From a virus, in the IMG/VR virus record IMGVR_UViG_3300027881_000035, positions 1 to 40,300 of that record: a stretch of 40,300 nt of DNA. One strand, given 5' to 3'. Shown piece by piece: positions 24,171 to 33,277 of this stretch. The position numbers and the translations under genes are program-made. How positions within the stretch are numbered: the stretch's first letter is position 1; every line of letters begins with the position of its first letter. Under the pieces are notes generated by a model. It did not search any database, had not been told where the DNA came from, and worked only from the letters and a program-made list of their open reading frames with translations.

Positions 24171-27100
24171 TACTAACATCCCCAATACCGTAATCGATGT
24201 TCTTGATCAAATCAAGGACAAGCGCCCTACCGAGGCGATTGTCTATGGTATTGATGGCGACCGTGTGGACATTCGTCTTGAGAATTCCGCATCTATTGTG
24301 CGTCACGTTGAGGTTGTGGGCAGCGTTGACTCTATCTCTACCGGATCTGTGGTGCAGATCTCGTGGCGTAATGATGGACGTCCGGTGGTTATTCTGGTGG
24401 GCTCTGGTGGCATAACAAGCACACGTGGCTCCACTGTGGTTCCGGACAATGTCACAATTGAGAATTCCAGCTTTGGTCTCCGAGTTAAGAAGGGCGGTAT
24501 TTCTCGAGAGCACTTGTCCTTTGTATTGCCCGACGAGCTCGTGGGGTCAGACTCACTCACGCGTGCTGGGTGGATAGTTAACGAGAGCACTGGTGTTATT
24601 TCCAATACTGGTATCCGCATCCTACCGACCGGTGAGATTGCACTGGGTAGCGGCAATGACATTGTTAAGCTGTCAGCCTTTGGTTCTCCGGACGACCCAG
24701 CAAGCCCTGAAGATGACACTGAGTACCGACTGTGGATTGGTAATGTCCTTCCACATGCGGCGCCCTTTGCCGTTACGAAGTATGGAGAGCTTATCTCCGA
24801 AAAGGGTACAATTGGTGGCTGGGACATCACTAGCAATGCATTGGTTTCCGATGCCGGAAATACTACCCTGCATGCAGGCGCCAGACCATGGATTGGTATT
24901 GGCACTGATGTCTACGGTGGCAACGGGTTCTGGGCCGGTCTAGATACCGACTATGTTTACAAGGTTTCGGTGGGCAGCTCGTTCCTGTATGACGGTGACA
25001 CGCTGACGCTCAGTGATATCGATCTGAAGTTCTATAACGGCTCACAATTGACTCTGTGGATCCAAGACGACGGTGATTTCTTCATTGGCGATGACATCGA
25101 TACAGTCGCTGGTACCAGCATGCGCATTTTCTCCAACGACCAGACGTGGGACTCTGAAGCGTTTGGTGCTGGAGATATATTCATTGGTGACCACTCCGGC
25201 GCCAATATTCTATGGGATCAAAGCACCGGTCAACTACTCTTCCGTGATGGTGGTACTACCGGTATTCCAACTGAACTATACATTGACACAGACGGTACTC
25301 TGAAAGCGGGTGGTGGAAACATCATTCTTGACTCGAGTGGTATCTCCTCGTCTACATACGTTGCGGGTATATCCGGCTTTAGTATTGATACCGCGGGAGA
25401 TGCTGAATTTAATCGCATCACTCTACGTGGCAGCCTGCAGGCAACGGTATTTGTAGCTGATGAAGTATCCGCCGTTGGTGGCGACCTGATGGTGCTGGAT
25501 GCCGACGAGCTTGCCGTAGACATGACAGCCCTAGATGCCTCAACACTGACCATTGTGGGCAACACAACGTTTGCCGTCGGTGATATGCTGCGCATTAAAG
25601 AGGGTACTGATGATGAGTGGCTGGAAGTGACCAATATTGGCTCAGCCCCTACATATACAGTGACTCGAGACAAAGAAGCAGCATACACAGCAAACAACAA
25701 TCCAACGTGGGCAGCGGGTGCGGCGGTAGTGAACTATAAGCAGTCCGGAGATGGTGGCATTCGTCTCTTGAGTGGCGCATCTCCGTCCATGTCAATCTTT
25801 ACACACGCTGGTGCTCCGTGGACAACGATCACCGATCACGTCCTCTTGGAAGAGGACATCTCTCGATTTGGCCAAGATGTGTCTGCAGCTGGCACGACTT
25901 CCATGGCCGTTCTTCACATTGATCAAACCTATAATTCTGAGAGTCTTGGCGCTGGTGACCTAATCATAGGTGACAACACCGCAGCTAAAGCTAATGTTCT
26001 TTGGGATAAGTCTGCAGGGACGTTGCTGTTTCGTGGTGGCACAACTACTGAAGGATATATTGACACTACTGGTACTGCTGTCTTTGGTAAGTCTGAGCTG
26101 AACTCTCTTGGAATAATTTTGTATCCGGAAGCCCAACAATCATTTGAGGATGATGCCTCAATTCGATGGGTATCTAACCCTTATCAAGTACCGGTTGAGA
26201 CTGGTGGTGTCGCTTCGATACTTGCAACTAGGTGGAATGATACTGCCAAGATGGCTGCCACTCGTTTCATAACTGGCTCAGATAACATTGCCACTGTTCT
26301 GGACACTAAACTGGCCATTCTGGATATGGTAACTATTGTAGGTGACGAAGATGAATATAGTGGCGCCATCGCAAACCGATCCTCTGGCTTGAAGCTAAGC
26401 TCATATGGAATAGGTACTAACGAGAATGAAACTTTTGCCTTCTTCCATTTTTCAGACTTCTTGACAGACTCAGGCATGGGACCAATGGAGTTTAAGGTAG
26501 ATACTTTGAATGGTCATGCTTGGGTTGCTATGCGTGGTACTAATGATCGCGGTGCCTACTCCTTTGGCATGGAGGAGGTCGGCGTCGATGAAAAGGGAGG
26601 ATTTATATTTTCATCAGAAGATCAGATCGATGCGGCCGATGAAGAAATATACCGAATCGAGGGTTATGCAACTCCAGGACACTTCTGGATTAACCCACAG
26701 AATCGGGACCTCGATTTCCGTGTAGATGGCGATACTTACGATTCCTTGTTCTTTATTGATGCCTCCCTCGACAAAGTGTACTACAAGGGAGTAGAGATTG
26801 GCTCATCTACATCCGAGTGGTCAGAGTCAGGTGGATTCCTGACGCAGAATACTGGAACAGATATTGTACAGATTCAGAACCATATGGAGCTCGAGGAGTT
26901 GGGTGGCCAGCCTGGTACGGGTGAGCCCGGTACTGGTTGGGGAGCTATATATTTTAAAACCGACGGCAAGGTATATTCCAAGAACGACGGTGGCGTTGAA
27001 TTCGATCTTACTCAAAGTGGCGAATGGCTACAGACAGGTCAGTTTCTCAGCCAAACAACAACCACTAACATAGTTCAGGTGCTGAACTGGATGGAGGTTG

Positions 27101-30100
27101 AAGAACTGGATACCGCCAGCCTACCAACTACTGGTGAGCCCGGGACAGGCTTTGGTGCCATCTATGTCAAGGCTTCAGATAGCATTCTGTATTACAAAGA
27201 TGACGGTGGTACCGAATACGATCTAACATCTGGTGGCGGCGGTGGTGGCGGGTGGACTGATGGAACTAACGTCATATACCCAACGGTTGCAGCCGATGAT
27301 GTCTTGTTTGGTGGTACGACAGTAGGGAACTCCGACATCATACTCTATGGCACGGGCCAGGCGACATTTAACGAGCAGGGTGCCGATGTAGACTTCCGAA
27401 TAGAAGGTACTACTGGTAATACCAGCACATACCTGTTCTTTGTTGATGCAGGGAGTGACCGTGTTGTTATTTCTGCTGGTGGCGCTAGTGGTCCTACTGC
27501 TGATAGCCCTCTTGTGCTATTGAGAGGCAATAAAGATCCCATCTTGATGATGGAGCCGTTTGACTCAGGACAGAATCATGTTAAGTTCATGATGAAGAAC
27601 TCTTTGGGTCATGGTTTTGACTTCCAAATGGTGGATGACTACTTCCGGATGAACTATGTTGATAAGGGTTCCGGACGTGGCGTTCTTGATAATATGTGGA
27701 AGGTACAGTCCTCATCTGCGGGTGTTGGAAACATCTTCTTTAACGATAGCAAGCTTGACATCGACATGTATTTCAAGAGCGACACCTACGATCACATGAT
27801 TCGTATTGATGCTGGGACTGACACAGCTGGGTTTGGTACAACAAGCGCTTTCAACCTTGCACAGTTTGCTCCTACTGACATTGCTATCAATAAGGATAGT
27901 GGCAACATTGACTTCAGAGTCTATGGTGACAATGGCGAAGTATTCCGAATCGACGCCGGCCTCGATGTGGTACAGATCTCAACATGGCTAGAGTTTGCCG
28001 AGACAGCATCACCACCTACGACTGGATTCCCGGGATCGGGATTTGGTGCTATCTATGTTAAGACAGACGGCATCATCTATTTCAAGAATGATGGCGGTAC
28101 AGAGTACGATCTAACCGAGACTGGTGGTAGTGGCTCTGTAGACGACACTCCATATGGGACTGCATGGGATGGGGAAACTACTCAAGCGCCATCGCAAAAC
28201 GCCGCTTTTGATAAGATCAATGCGATGGATACTTTGATTGATGCCAACACTACTGTCACAGAGGTAGAGGCAGTGATTACGGCCGAGATTGTCGACGGGC
28301 AGAGTATCGATAACGCCATTGATGCTTTGATTACTGCACACGTTGGTGTCACTGATCCTCATACGGCTTACTTTCTTGCTGATGGTAGCAGACAGCTAGA
28401 TGGCGACCTGACATTCACTGGTACGCAGGAAATTACAACCTCATCGGGCGACCTGAACATTAGCGCAGCTGATGATCAGGATATTCATATATTTGTTGAG
28501 AACAGCCCTCCTAGCGCTAATGGGCAGTGGGCTCACATGGATTTGGGAGGTACCACTGGCCCAGTTGGTGCTGGCTTTGGGTTCGTTTTGTCTATATCCG
28601 ACCAGGACTACTCACGTAATGTCTTGGCCATAGAAGAGACATTCACTGTCTTTAACTATGAGTCTATAGACACTGATTTTCAGGTTCAGAGCGATGGTAA
28701 CGCCTATATGCTCTTCGTTGATGGTGGCGAAGATCGTGTTGGTATAGGAACTGGTACTCCATCAGGTTTCTTTGAAGTGTTCGAGGCAGGCACTGGCCGA
28801 ACTGCTGGCTCGTTTATGGTGGATGAAGCAAATGATACTGTCTATGTAGGGCGACTGTCATCGACAAGTGCTGACAACACCCTATTCTTCACTGTACGTA
28901 ATCGCCTAGACGCTCCTGTCTTTAGTGTTGACCTCAACGAAGGTGTACTGCTACTTACTGAGAAAACGGGTTTGCCTAGCACTGGGATTCCAGTATCAGG
29001 TCAGGGTGCAGTCTATGCCATGAATAATGGCAAGCTGTACTTCAAGAACGATGGTGGCACAGAGTATGATCTTACCGTTCAAGGTGGGTCTGCTGAATGG
29101 ACTGAGTCTGGCGGATTCCTAAGCCAGGCTGCCGGTACTGATATTGTACAGATCCAGAACTGGATAGAGCTTGAAGAGCTAAGCACAGCTGGTCTCCCAA
29201 CTACTGGTGAACCTGGGACTGGCTTTGGAGCTGTATATGTGAAGGCATCTGACGGTATTCTGTACTTCAAGAACGATGGTGGCACAGAATATGATTTGAC
29301 ACAGGCTGGTACTGCTGCGATAGATGATACCCCATACGGTACTGCATGGGATGGAGAAACTACCCAAGCTCCATCACAAAACGCTGCCTTTGACAAGATT
29401 GACTCGATGGATACCCTTATCGACGCCAATACAACAGCTACAGAGGTAGAGGCCATTATTACTGCAGAGATTGTTGATGGGCAGAGTATTGATAATGCCA
29501 TCGATGCTCTTATTACTGCACACGTTAGTGTTTCAGATCCACATACAGGATACTTTTTGCTAGCTGGAGAGACAACTGATGCTAAGCTGTATTCTAGTGC
29601 AGATCTTATTCTCTATACCGACGCCGGATCAACTAAGGCAATAACTCTAGATGCTGGTGCAAGCACCATATACTGGGGTGTTGGAAGTGGTGACACAGAG
29701 AACTATATCAACGCTACTACATGGTTGAAGTCGGCTGTTGGACCATCGGCAGGCTATGTTTATTTGCAGTCAGGGTCTTTCTCGTTTCTCAGTGGCTCTA
29801 AGGGCTCTGAGGTTGAGAGATTTAAGTCCGATGCGACGGCCTTCGATGTTACTGGAAACATTACAGTTAGTGGCCTAGTAGATACAGTAGACATTGCGGC
29901 ATTCAAAACAGCTTATGACAGTCACAGCCATAGTGGCAGTGGTCAATGGATTGACGACACTGGCGGCTTCCTATATCCTGAAGAAGTGGCTGATCACGTG
30001 ATTATTGGTAACGATGCGATTGCAACAGCAGATATTTACCTAGGTGCTGATGGCGCAGCGGTCTTTAATGAGCAGGCTGGTTCTGTAGACTTTCGTATTG

Positions 30101-30804
30101 AGGGCAATGCCGAAAGCAATCTATTTAAGGTTGCCGGTGTCTCGAACGTAGTCATGATAGGTGCAAGTGCAGTTCCATACAATGAGGTTCGACTCCACAT
30201 TCAAGATGATCGCACATGGGATACAGGCATTGACGCCTGGGCTGAGATGTCGCTTGGAGATACTACCGAGGCACAGGGGCTAACCTTTTTGGCATCACTG
30301 GCTATGCCCGCCGCAGGCTATTCAATTCTCTCAACCAATATGCGTTTTGATGCTGACATAACCAGCTGGGAGGGCCCACTAGACGCAGCTTTCTATGGAG
30401 CCGATTTCCAAAGTGTTGTTAGTTCATCAGCGGCAGAGTTCCATTTCTATGGCTATATGAATGATACCGGTAGTACGTCCATTAGCCTGGCTCACATAGC
30501 CACTGATGAAATCACCTTTAACGTCGGTATGAATGATATTGACTTTGTGGTGTCTGGAGATACTGATCAGTATCTATTCAATATTGATGCCGGCCTTGAC
30601 ATTATCAACATGAACGACACAACTTTCCACACCTATTTTGATATGGAGGACGTGACTGTTCCCGGTACGCCAGGCTCAGGGTATGGGCGAGTACACATGA
30701 ACAGTGACGACATTTTCTTCATAGACGATAGTGGTACATCTACATCTCTCACTGGAGGGGGCGCTGGTGGAGCTGATGTTTTGGAAGTACAGGTATTCTC
30801 ATAA
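24160..30804 (+). CDS. giant tail fibre / baseplate protein with internal repeats
   Basis: From ATG 24160 (SD GAGGG; the ATG-like start at 24127 lacks an SD) the protein has 2214 residues. Residues about 15-95 look like an OB-fold domain (VDIRLENSASIVRHVEVVG, VVQISWRNDGRPVVIL), as at the base of tail hub and spike proteins. Beyond residue 890 six fibre-like units end in K-x-D-G-G-x-E-Y-D-L-T, and segments such as FFVDAGSDRV or LFVDGGEDRVGIG recur, typical of phage fibres. An 80-residue module (DDTPYGTAWDGETTQAPSQN) is present twice. A Gly/Ser run occurs near 1025. No C-terminal auto-cleaving chaperone motif was seen. It probably binds the host receptor. Confidence 0.78.
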   Translation: MPVDTNIPNTVIDVLDQIKDKRPTEAIVYGIDGDRVDIRLENSASIVRHVEVVGSVDSISTGSVVQISWRNDGRPVVILVGSGGITSTRGSTVVPDNVTIENSSFGLRVKKGGISREHLSFVLPDELVGSDSLTRAGWIVNESTGVISNTGIRILPTGEIALGSGNDIVKLSAFGSPDDPASPEDDTEYRLWIGNVLPHAAPFAVTKYGELISEKGTIGGWDITSNALVSDAGNTTLHAGARPWIGIGTDVYGGNGFWAGLDTDYVYKVSVGSSFLYDGDTLTLSDIDLKFYNGSQLTLWIQDDGDFFIGDDIDTVAGTSMRIFSNDQTWDSEAFGAGDIFIGDHSGANILWDQSTGQLLFRDGGTTGIPTELYIDTDGTLKAGGGNIILDSSGISSSTYVAGISGFSIDTAGDAEFNRITLRGSLQATVFVADEVSAVGGDLMVLDADELAVDMTALDASTLTIVGNTTFAVGDMLRIKEGTDDEWLEVTNIGSAPTYTVTRDKEAAYTANNNPTWAAGAAVVNYKQSGDGGIRLLSGASPSMSIFTHAGAPWTTITDHVLLEEDISRFGQDVSAAGTTSMAVLHIDQTYNSESLGAGDLIIGDNTAAKANVLWDKSAGTLLFRGGTTTEGYIDTTGTAVFGKSELNSLGIILYPEAQQSFEDDASIRWVSNPYQVPVETGGVASILATRWNDTAKMAATRFITGSDNIATVLDTKLAILDMVTIVGDEDEYSGAIANRSSGLKLSSYGIGTNENETFAFFHFSDFLTDSGMGPMEFKVDTLNGHAWVAMRGTNDRGAYSFGMEEVGVDEKGGFIFSSEDQIDAADEEIYRIEGYATPGHFWINPQNRDLDFRVDGDTYDSLFFIDASLDKVYYKGVEIGSSTSEWSESGGFLTQNTGTDIVQIQNHMELEELGGQPGTGEPGTGWGAIYFKTDGKVYSKNDGGVEFDLTQSGEWLQTGQFLSQTTTTNIVQVLNWMEVEELDTASLPTTGEPGTGFGAIYVKASDSILYYKDDGGTEYDLTSGGGGGGGWTDGTNVIYPTVAADDVLFGGTTVGNSDIILYGTGQATFNEQGADVDFRIEGTTGNTSTYLFFVDAGSDRVVISAGGASGPTADSPLVLLRGNKDPILMMEPFDSGQNHVKFMMKNSLGHGFDFQMVDDYFRMNYVDKGSGRGVLDNMWKVQSSSAGVGNIFFNDSKLDIDMYFKSDTYDHMIRIDAGTDTAGFGTTSAFNLAQFAPTDIAINKDSGNIDFRVYGDNGEVFRIDAGLDVVQISTWLEFAETASPPTTGFPGSGFGAIYVKTDGIIYFKNDGGTEYDLTETGGSGSVDDTPYGTAWDGETTQAPSQNAAFDKINAMDTLIDANTTVTEVEAVITAEIVDGQSIDNAIDALITAHVGVTDPHTAYFLADGSRQLDGDLTFTGTQEITTSSGDLNISAADDQDIHIFVENSPPSANGQWAHMDLGGTTGPVGAGFGFVLSISDQDYSRNVLAIEETFTVFNYESIDTDFQVQSDGNAYMLFVDGGEDRVGIGTGTPSGFFEVFEAGTGRTAGSFMVDEANDTVYVGRLSSTSADNTLFFTVRNRLDAPVFSVDLNEGVLLLTEKTGLPSTGIPVSGQGAVYAMNNGKLYFKNDGGTEYDLTVQGGSAEWTESGGFLSQAAGTDIVQIQNWIELEELSTAGLPTTGEPGTGFGAVYVKASDGILYFKNDGGTEYDLTQAGTAAIDDTPYGTAWDGETTQAPSQNAAFDKIDSMDTLIDANTTATEVEAIITAEIVDGQSIDNAIDALITAHVSVSDPHTGYFLLAGETTDAKLYSSADLILYTDAGSTKAITLDAGASTIYWGVGSGDTENYINATTWLKSAVGPSAGYVYLQSGSFSFLSGSKGSEVERFKSDATAFDVTGNITVSGLVDTVDIAAFKTAYDSHSHSGSGQWIDDTGGFLYPEEVADHVIIGNDAIATADIYLGADGAAVFNEQAGSVDFRIEGNAESNLFKVAGVSNVVMIGASAVPYNEVRLHIQDDRTWDTGIDAWAEMSLGDTTEAQGLTFLASLAMPAAGYSILSTNMRFDADITSWEGPLDAAFYGADFQSVVSSSAAEFHFYGYMNDTGSTSISLAHIATDEITFNVGMNDIDFVVSGDTDQYLFNIDAGLDIINMNDTTFHTYFDMEDVTVPGTPGSGYGRVHMNSDDIFFIDDSGTSTSLTGGGAGGADVLEVQVFS
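26815..29301 (+). repeat. fibre protein repeat units (DGGxEYDLT)
   Basis: Five related units were located by eye: 26815-27012, 27022-27228, 27961-28116, 28951-29076 and 29095-29301, with a weaker sixth at about 30646-30760. Each carries a T-G-x-P-G-x-G-x-G-A-I-Y-type stretch and, in the first five, ends with an aspartate-rich D-G-G-x-E-Y/F-D-L-T. They encode a repeated beta module along the fibre shaft. Copies differ at silent and replacement positions, so they are not recent tandem copies. Confidence 0.75.
28138..28377 (+). repeat. 80-codon fibre module, copy A
   Basis: It pairs with copy B at 29320-29559; both are exactly 240 bases in the same frame. They share 72 of 80 residues by hand count, with 33 further codons that differ only silently. 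The motif DTPYGTAWDGETTQAPSQN resembles segments found in other phage fibres. Confidence 0.8.
29320..29559 (+). repeat. 80-codon fibre module, copy B
   Basis: The second copy is related to 28138-28377, lies about 1.18 kb downstream and is again preceded by a DGGTEYDLT unit. It ends DPHTGYFL where copy A has DPHTAYFL. The repeated pairing of a DGGTEYDLT unit with this module suggests duplication of a larger block. Confidence 0.8.
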
Positions 30805-30808
30805 ACGC

Positions 30809-30837
30809 TTGCATCTACGGATGCTTAGTGCTATACT
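30809..30837 (+). promoter_or_regulatory. sigma70-like promoter for the lysis/appendage block, with internal dyad
   Basis: TTGCAT at 30809-30814 and TATACT at 30832-30837 are 17 bp apart, in a 51-bp gap after the fibre gene. A small dyad GCATC-TACG-GATGC lies from the -35 edge into the spacer and could be an operator or a weak hairpin. CCAGGAGG follows before ATG 30856. Confidence 0.65.
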
Positions 30838-30855
30838 TTACCCAGGAGGCTAAGT

Positions 30856-31305
30856 ATGTCAACACAACTAAAACTTAAGAAACGATTGACCCGCGATACA
30901 CTAACTCTCCCTTTGAATATACTCAAGGGGTATGTGGATCGTGACGACAAGGAAGGGCTCTTTGGGTTCTTCAGTAGCCTTGCCAACGAGGACGAAGTCT
31001 TTGTCCATGACAAGCATTGGCTGGAGCTATTGGTGAACTGGATGCCGGAAGGCGGAGTAGCTCTCACTGAGTCTGCAAAATGGTTCAAACTCGCCGGACG
31101 TGTGTCCGACCTGGATGTAGAGAAAGAGGGCAATTTCACTCTTTCACCATACCAAGTTGACCTCATCTGGCAGCGCCTGGTCAATCCTCAATTCAAACTG
31201 GATCGTCTCCCACCACCGTTTATTGGATTTGTGCAGGACTTCCAAGACGTTACTGGTAGACACTTCCCCGAGGAAGAACCAGATGGCGAAGATAAACCCG
31301 AATGA
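30856..31305 (+). CDS. hypothetical protein upstream of endolysin
   Basis: This is a 149-residue soluble protein with a basic N-terminus (QLKLKKRLTRD), a mixed helical middle (LFGFFSSLANEDEVFVHDKH; LLVNWMPEGGVALTES) and an acidic C-terminus (FPEEEPDGEDKPE). There is no membrane segment or known motif. It has its own promoter and a strong SD (CCAGGAGG). Its end overlaps the endolysin start by 23 bases in another frame. The position next to the endolysin hints at a lysis or virion role, without support from the sequence itself. Confidence 0.7.
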   Translation: MSTQLKLKKRLTRDTLTLPLNILKGYVDRDDKEGLFGFFSSLANEDEVFVHDKHWLELLVNWMPEGGVALTESAKWFKLAGRVSDLDVEKEGNFTLSPYQVDLIWQRLVNPQFKLDRLPPPFIGFVQDFQDVTGRHFPEEEPDGEDKPE

Positions 31306-32023
31306 TTACGATAGAGTACTGGATGTCTCCCGCTACCAGCTAGAGCTCGACGCTCAAAAGATTAAAGATAGCGGTGTAGTTGGGGTATACGCTAAGGCAT
31401 GCGAGTGGTTCTGGTGGCTTTCTAACCCAAAATACCAGGATCCCACATGGGATACCAATGCGAAGAAGATTTCCGATGCCGGAATGTATCTCGGTGCCTA
31501 TGAGTTTTACCGATCCAAGGACCGCAAACCCACAGAACAAGCTGAGTGGTTCAGAGAGGTCGTGGGGGACCATCCAGTAGATTTTATCGTTATTGATGTT
31601 GAACGGAAAGAGCTGTCAAGCTATTGGCAGTTTACCGAAGACCTGATCCAGCACACGCAAAAGGTTCAGCAACTCTTCGGTGTAGTACCGTGGATTTACA
31701 CACGTGCGACATTCTGGGACCACGCCGTTGCGCCGGCCCTAGAATACGATTGGCATAAGCACCCGCTTATTACCGCGCATTACAACTCCTACATCCAGCG
31801 ACCTTGGATTCCCAAGGACTGGAAGCTAGAAGGCGAGCGTGAGGTTCTTTGGCAAATAACGGACAGATACCGAGTCCCGGGCATTACCAAGAACGTAGAC
31901 CTTAACCTCGTTACCCAACCAGACCGATTCTATGAGCTTATGGGCAAGCCACTGCCACCCTCTCTAGAGGAACAGGTCTCCGATTTGCAACGTCGCGTTG
32001 CAGTACTGGAGAGCTATCACTAA
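31283..32023 (+). CDS. endolysin, GH25 family muramidase
   Basis: The 246-residue protein starts at ATG 31283 (GAGGAAG upstream). It opens with YDRVLDVSRYQ, the first acidic motif of GH25 lysozymes (Asp14). FIVIDVERK (Asp105, Glu107) supplies the catalytic centre of the family, and a terminal NVDLNLV (a D-x-N/D-type motif) marks the last strand. GH25 enzymes cleave the beta-1,4 bond between N-acetylmuramic acid and N-acetylglucosamine. The last 20 residues (SLEEQVSDLQRRVAVLES) are a coiled coil, maybe for oligomerisation or anchoring. There is no signal peptide, so it needs a holin; a small membrane protein gene follows at once. Confidence 0.9.
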   Translation: MAKINPNDYDRVLDVSRYQLELDAQKIKDSGVVGVYAKACEWFWWLSNPKYQDPTWDTNAKKISDAGMYLGAYEFYRSKDRKPTEQAEWFREVVGDHPVDFIVIDVERKELSSYWQFTEDLIQHTQKVQQLFGVVPWIYTRATFWDHAVAPALEYDWHKHPLITAHYNSYIQRPWIPKDWKLEGEREVLWQITDRYRVPGITKNVDLNLVTQPDRFYELMGKPLPPSLEEQVSDLQRRVAVLESYH

Positions 32024-32035
32024 GAGGGAACATCC

Positions 32036-32332
32036 ATGCCCGTCGATCTACTACCCCTTCCCGAATCAGAACAAAGCGAACTGTTGAACGCAGTGAAAGA
32101 TATAATGCACAATGGCGGACGCATCCCACAAGACGTGTCTAATGAACTAATCATGGCTGCCATTCTCGAGCTCAACGGTTGCGTTGTTCGGAATGCTAAT
32201 CAGTCACGTCGTAACGCGCTTGGTATGCGATGGATCACTGGAGGCTTGCTAATTGTCGCAGCAGCGTTAGTGTTTACACATTCAAGCGAGTTGAGTTTTC
32301 TTACAGATATACTGAAGTTTTTCGTACCTTAA
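32036..32332 (+). CDS. small membrane protein, possible holin
   Basis: The 98-residue protein has one membrane segment near residues 66-82 (RWITGGLLIVAAALVF) and a short tail (LSFLTDILKFFVP) that could be amphipathic. The N-terminal 60 residues are soluble and acidic, with NQSRRNALGMR just before the membrane helix. It directly follows the endolysin, the usual place of a holin or pinholin, and its SD AGAGGG precedes the ATG. One helix only makes it atypical for a classic holin; an antiholin or a virion membrane protein is possible. Confidence 0.55.
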   Translation: MPVDLLPLPESEQSELLNAVKDIMHNGGRIPQDVSNELIMAAILELNGCVVRNANQSRRNALGMRWITGGLLIVAAALVFTHSSELSFLTDILKFFVP

Positions 32333-32333
32333 C

Positions 32334-33011
32334 ATGGACTTCGCAGATTTTAAGGGCATCCATAAGGGTGAGGAGGTTATCTGCATGGGTAACGGGCCAA
32401 GCCTAGATAACGTATCCCTTGACTTTCTTAAGTCGAGACCATCCTTCGGGTTGAACTATATGCCGATCTACAACGACCTCTTGGATGGCTTCTTACCTAC
32501 ATATTGGCTTGCGCTGGACCAGCATCCTACTGAGGTCATTCAATCATTGCCACGCGATCTACCAAAGTTCATACCAGAACGTAAGGTGAAGACATTCGAG
32601 CAAGCGAATGATCAGGCACGTAGAAAGGACGAGGAAGAACCATATCCTAGTCTTGTCGGGTTTAAGATGAGAGACATGAAGCAACCAGCCGCTATGGGAT
32701 ATGGATCTAGTTTGATAGCAGCAGCGCATGTAGCTGGTGCTCATATGGAAGCGAAGCGAATCTTCTTAGTGGGATTCAATTGTGAGAAAGCCATGAGGGG
32801 CAAGAAGCCCTATGTCATGGGGAAAGTAGGGTGCCCACATTTTTACGATCCCGATCATGAGGGCAAACCTATGAAGGGGTGGTGCAATCAAATGGGTATC
32901 TATGCTAAGTGGCTGGAAAAACGAGGACAAGAGATGATTAACCTCAGTCACCCTACCACTTGCACATCAGTACCGCAAGGATTCTTTTGGGACTACTTGG
33001 AGGTAGAATGA
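32334..33011 (+). CDS. DUF115-like putative glycosyltransferase (paralogue 1)
   Basis: The 225-residue protein begins with KGIHKGEEVICMGNGPSL (residues 7-24), a nucleotide-binding glycine turn like that of the DUF115/MptE-like and CST-type sialyltransferase-related proteins. It continues with FLPTYWLALD and later RIFLVGFN and HFYDPD (about 170). In cellular homologues such proteins act on surface or flagellar sugars. A second copy sits at 33723. Relative to that copy it has an inserted basic stretch (VKTFEQANDQARRKDEEE). The start ATG 32334 comes one base after the previous stop. Sugar donor and acceptor cannot be read from the sequence. Confidence 0.62.
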   Translation: MDFADFKGIHKGEEVICMGNGPSLDNVSLDFLKSRPSFGLNYMPIYNDLLDGFLPTYWLALDQHPTEVIQSLPRDLPKFIPERKVKTFEQANDQARRKDEEEPYPSLVGFKMRDMKQPAAMGYGSSLIAAAHVAGAHMEAKRIFLVGFNCEKAMRGKKPYVMGKVGCPHFYDPDHEGKPMKGWCNQMGIYAKWLEKRGQEMINLSHPTTCTSVPQGFFWDYLEVE

Positions 33012-33274
33012 ATCTAATTAAGCAGCTGAAGGAAAGACATTCACTCGAAAAGCTCAAACTCTTCGAGAAATTGTATGCTCAGATAGAGCAAGAAGCGAAA
33101 GCAGTAAATGACCCCAGGGTGGACAACCCAGGTGGCGTCTCAGAGCAGCTACAGGCTATCAGAGAGGCGATCTACGAGCTTTCTATCGATAATGGGATTC
33201 CTATCCCAAATGTTACCGTAAGCGTTAAAACGCTGGTTTTAAAGGCCCAGCGTGGCGTTGACGTTAAGGAGTAA
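33008..33274 (+). CDS. small helical protein (hypothetical)
   Basis: With ATG 33008 (GGAGG five bases upstream, overlapping the previous stop as ATGA) this is an 88-residue protein: a helical N-terminus (LIKQLKERHSLEKLKLFEKL), a helix (EQLQAIREAIYELSID) and a short beta end (NVTVSVKTLVLKAQRGVDV). It lies between a glycosyltransferase-like gene and a virion protein gene. No family is recognised. The charge pattern and the two helices could be a small structural or chaperone-like protein. Confidence 0.68.
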   Translation: MNLIKQLKERHSLEKLKLFEKLYAQIEQEAKAVNDPRVDNPGGVSEQLQAIREAIYELSIDNGIPIPNVTVSVKTLVLKAQRGVDVKE

Positions 33275-33277
33275 GTT

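Noticed and set aside
26815-29559. CRISPR array or recombination site
   Set aside because: The repeats are in-frame protein modules of 100-240 bases with diverged copies, not short identical direct repeats with spacers.
31157-31282. Upstream extension of the endolysin frame
   Set aside because: It lies out of frame in the preceding gene and reads as noise. The MAKINPNDYDRVLDVSRYQ start with GAGGAAG is the natural one.
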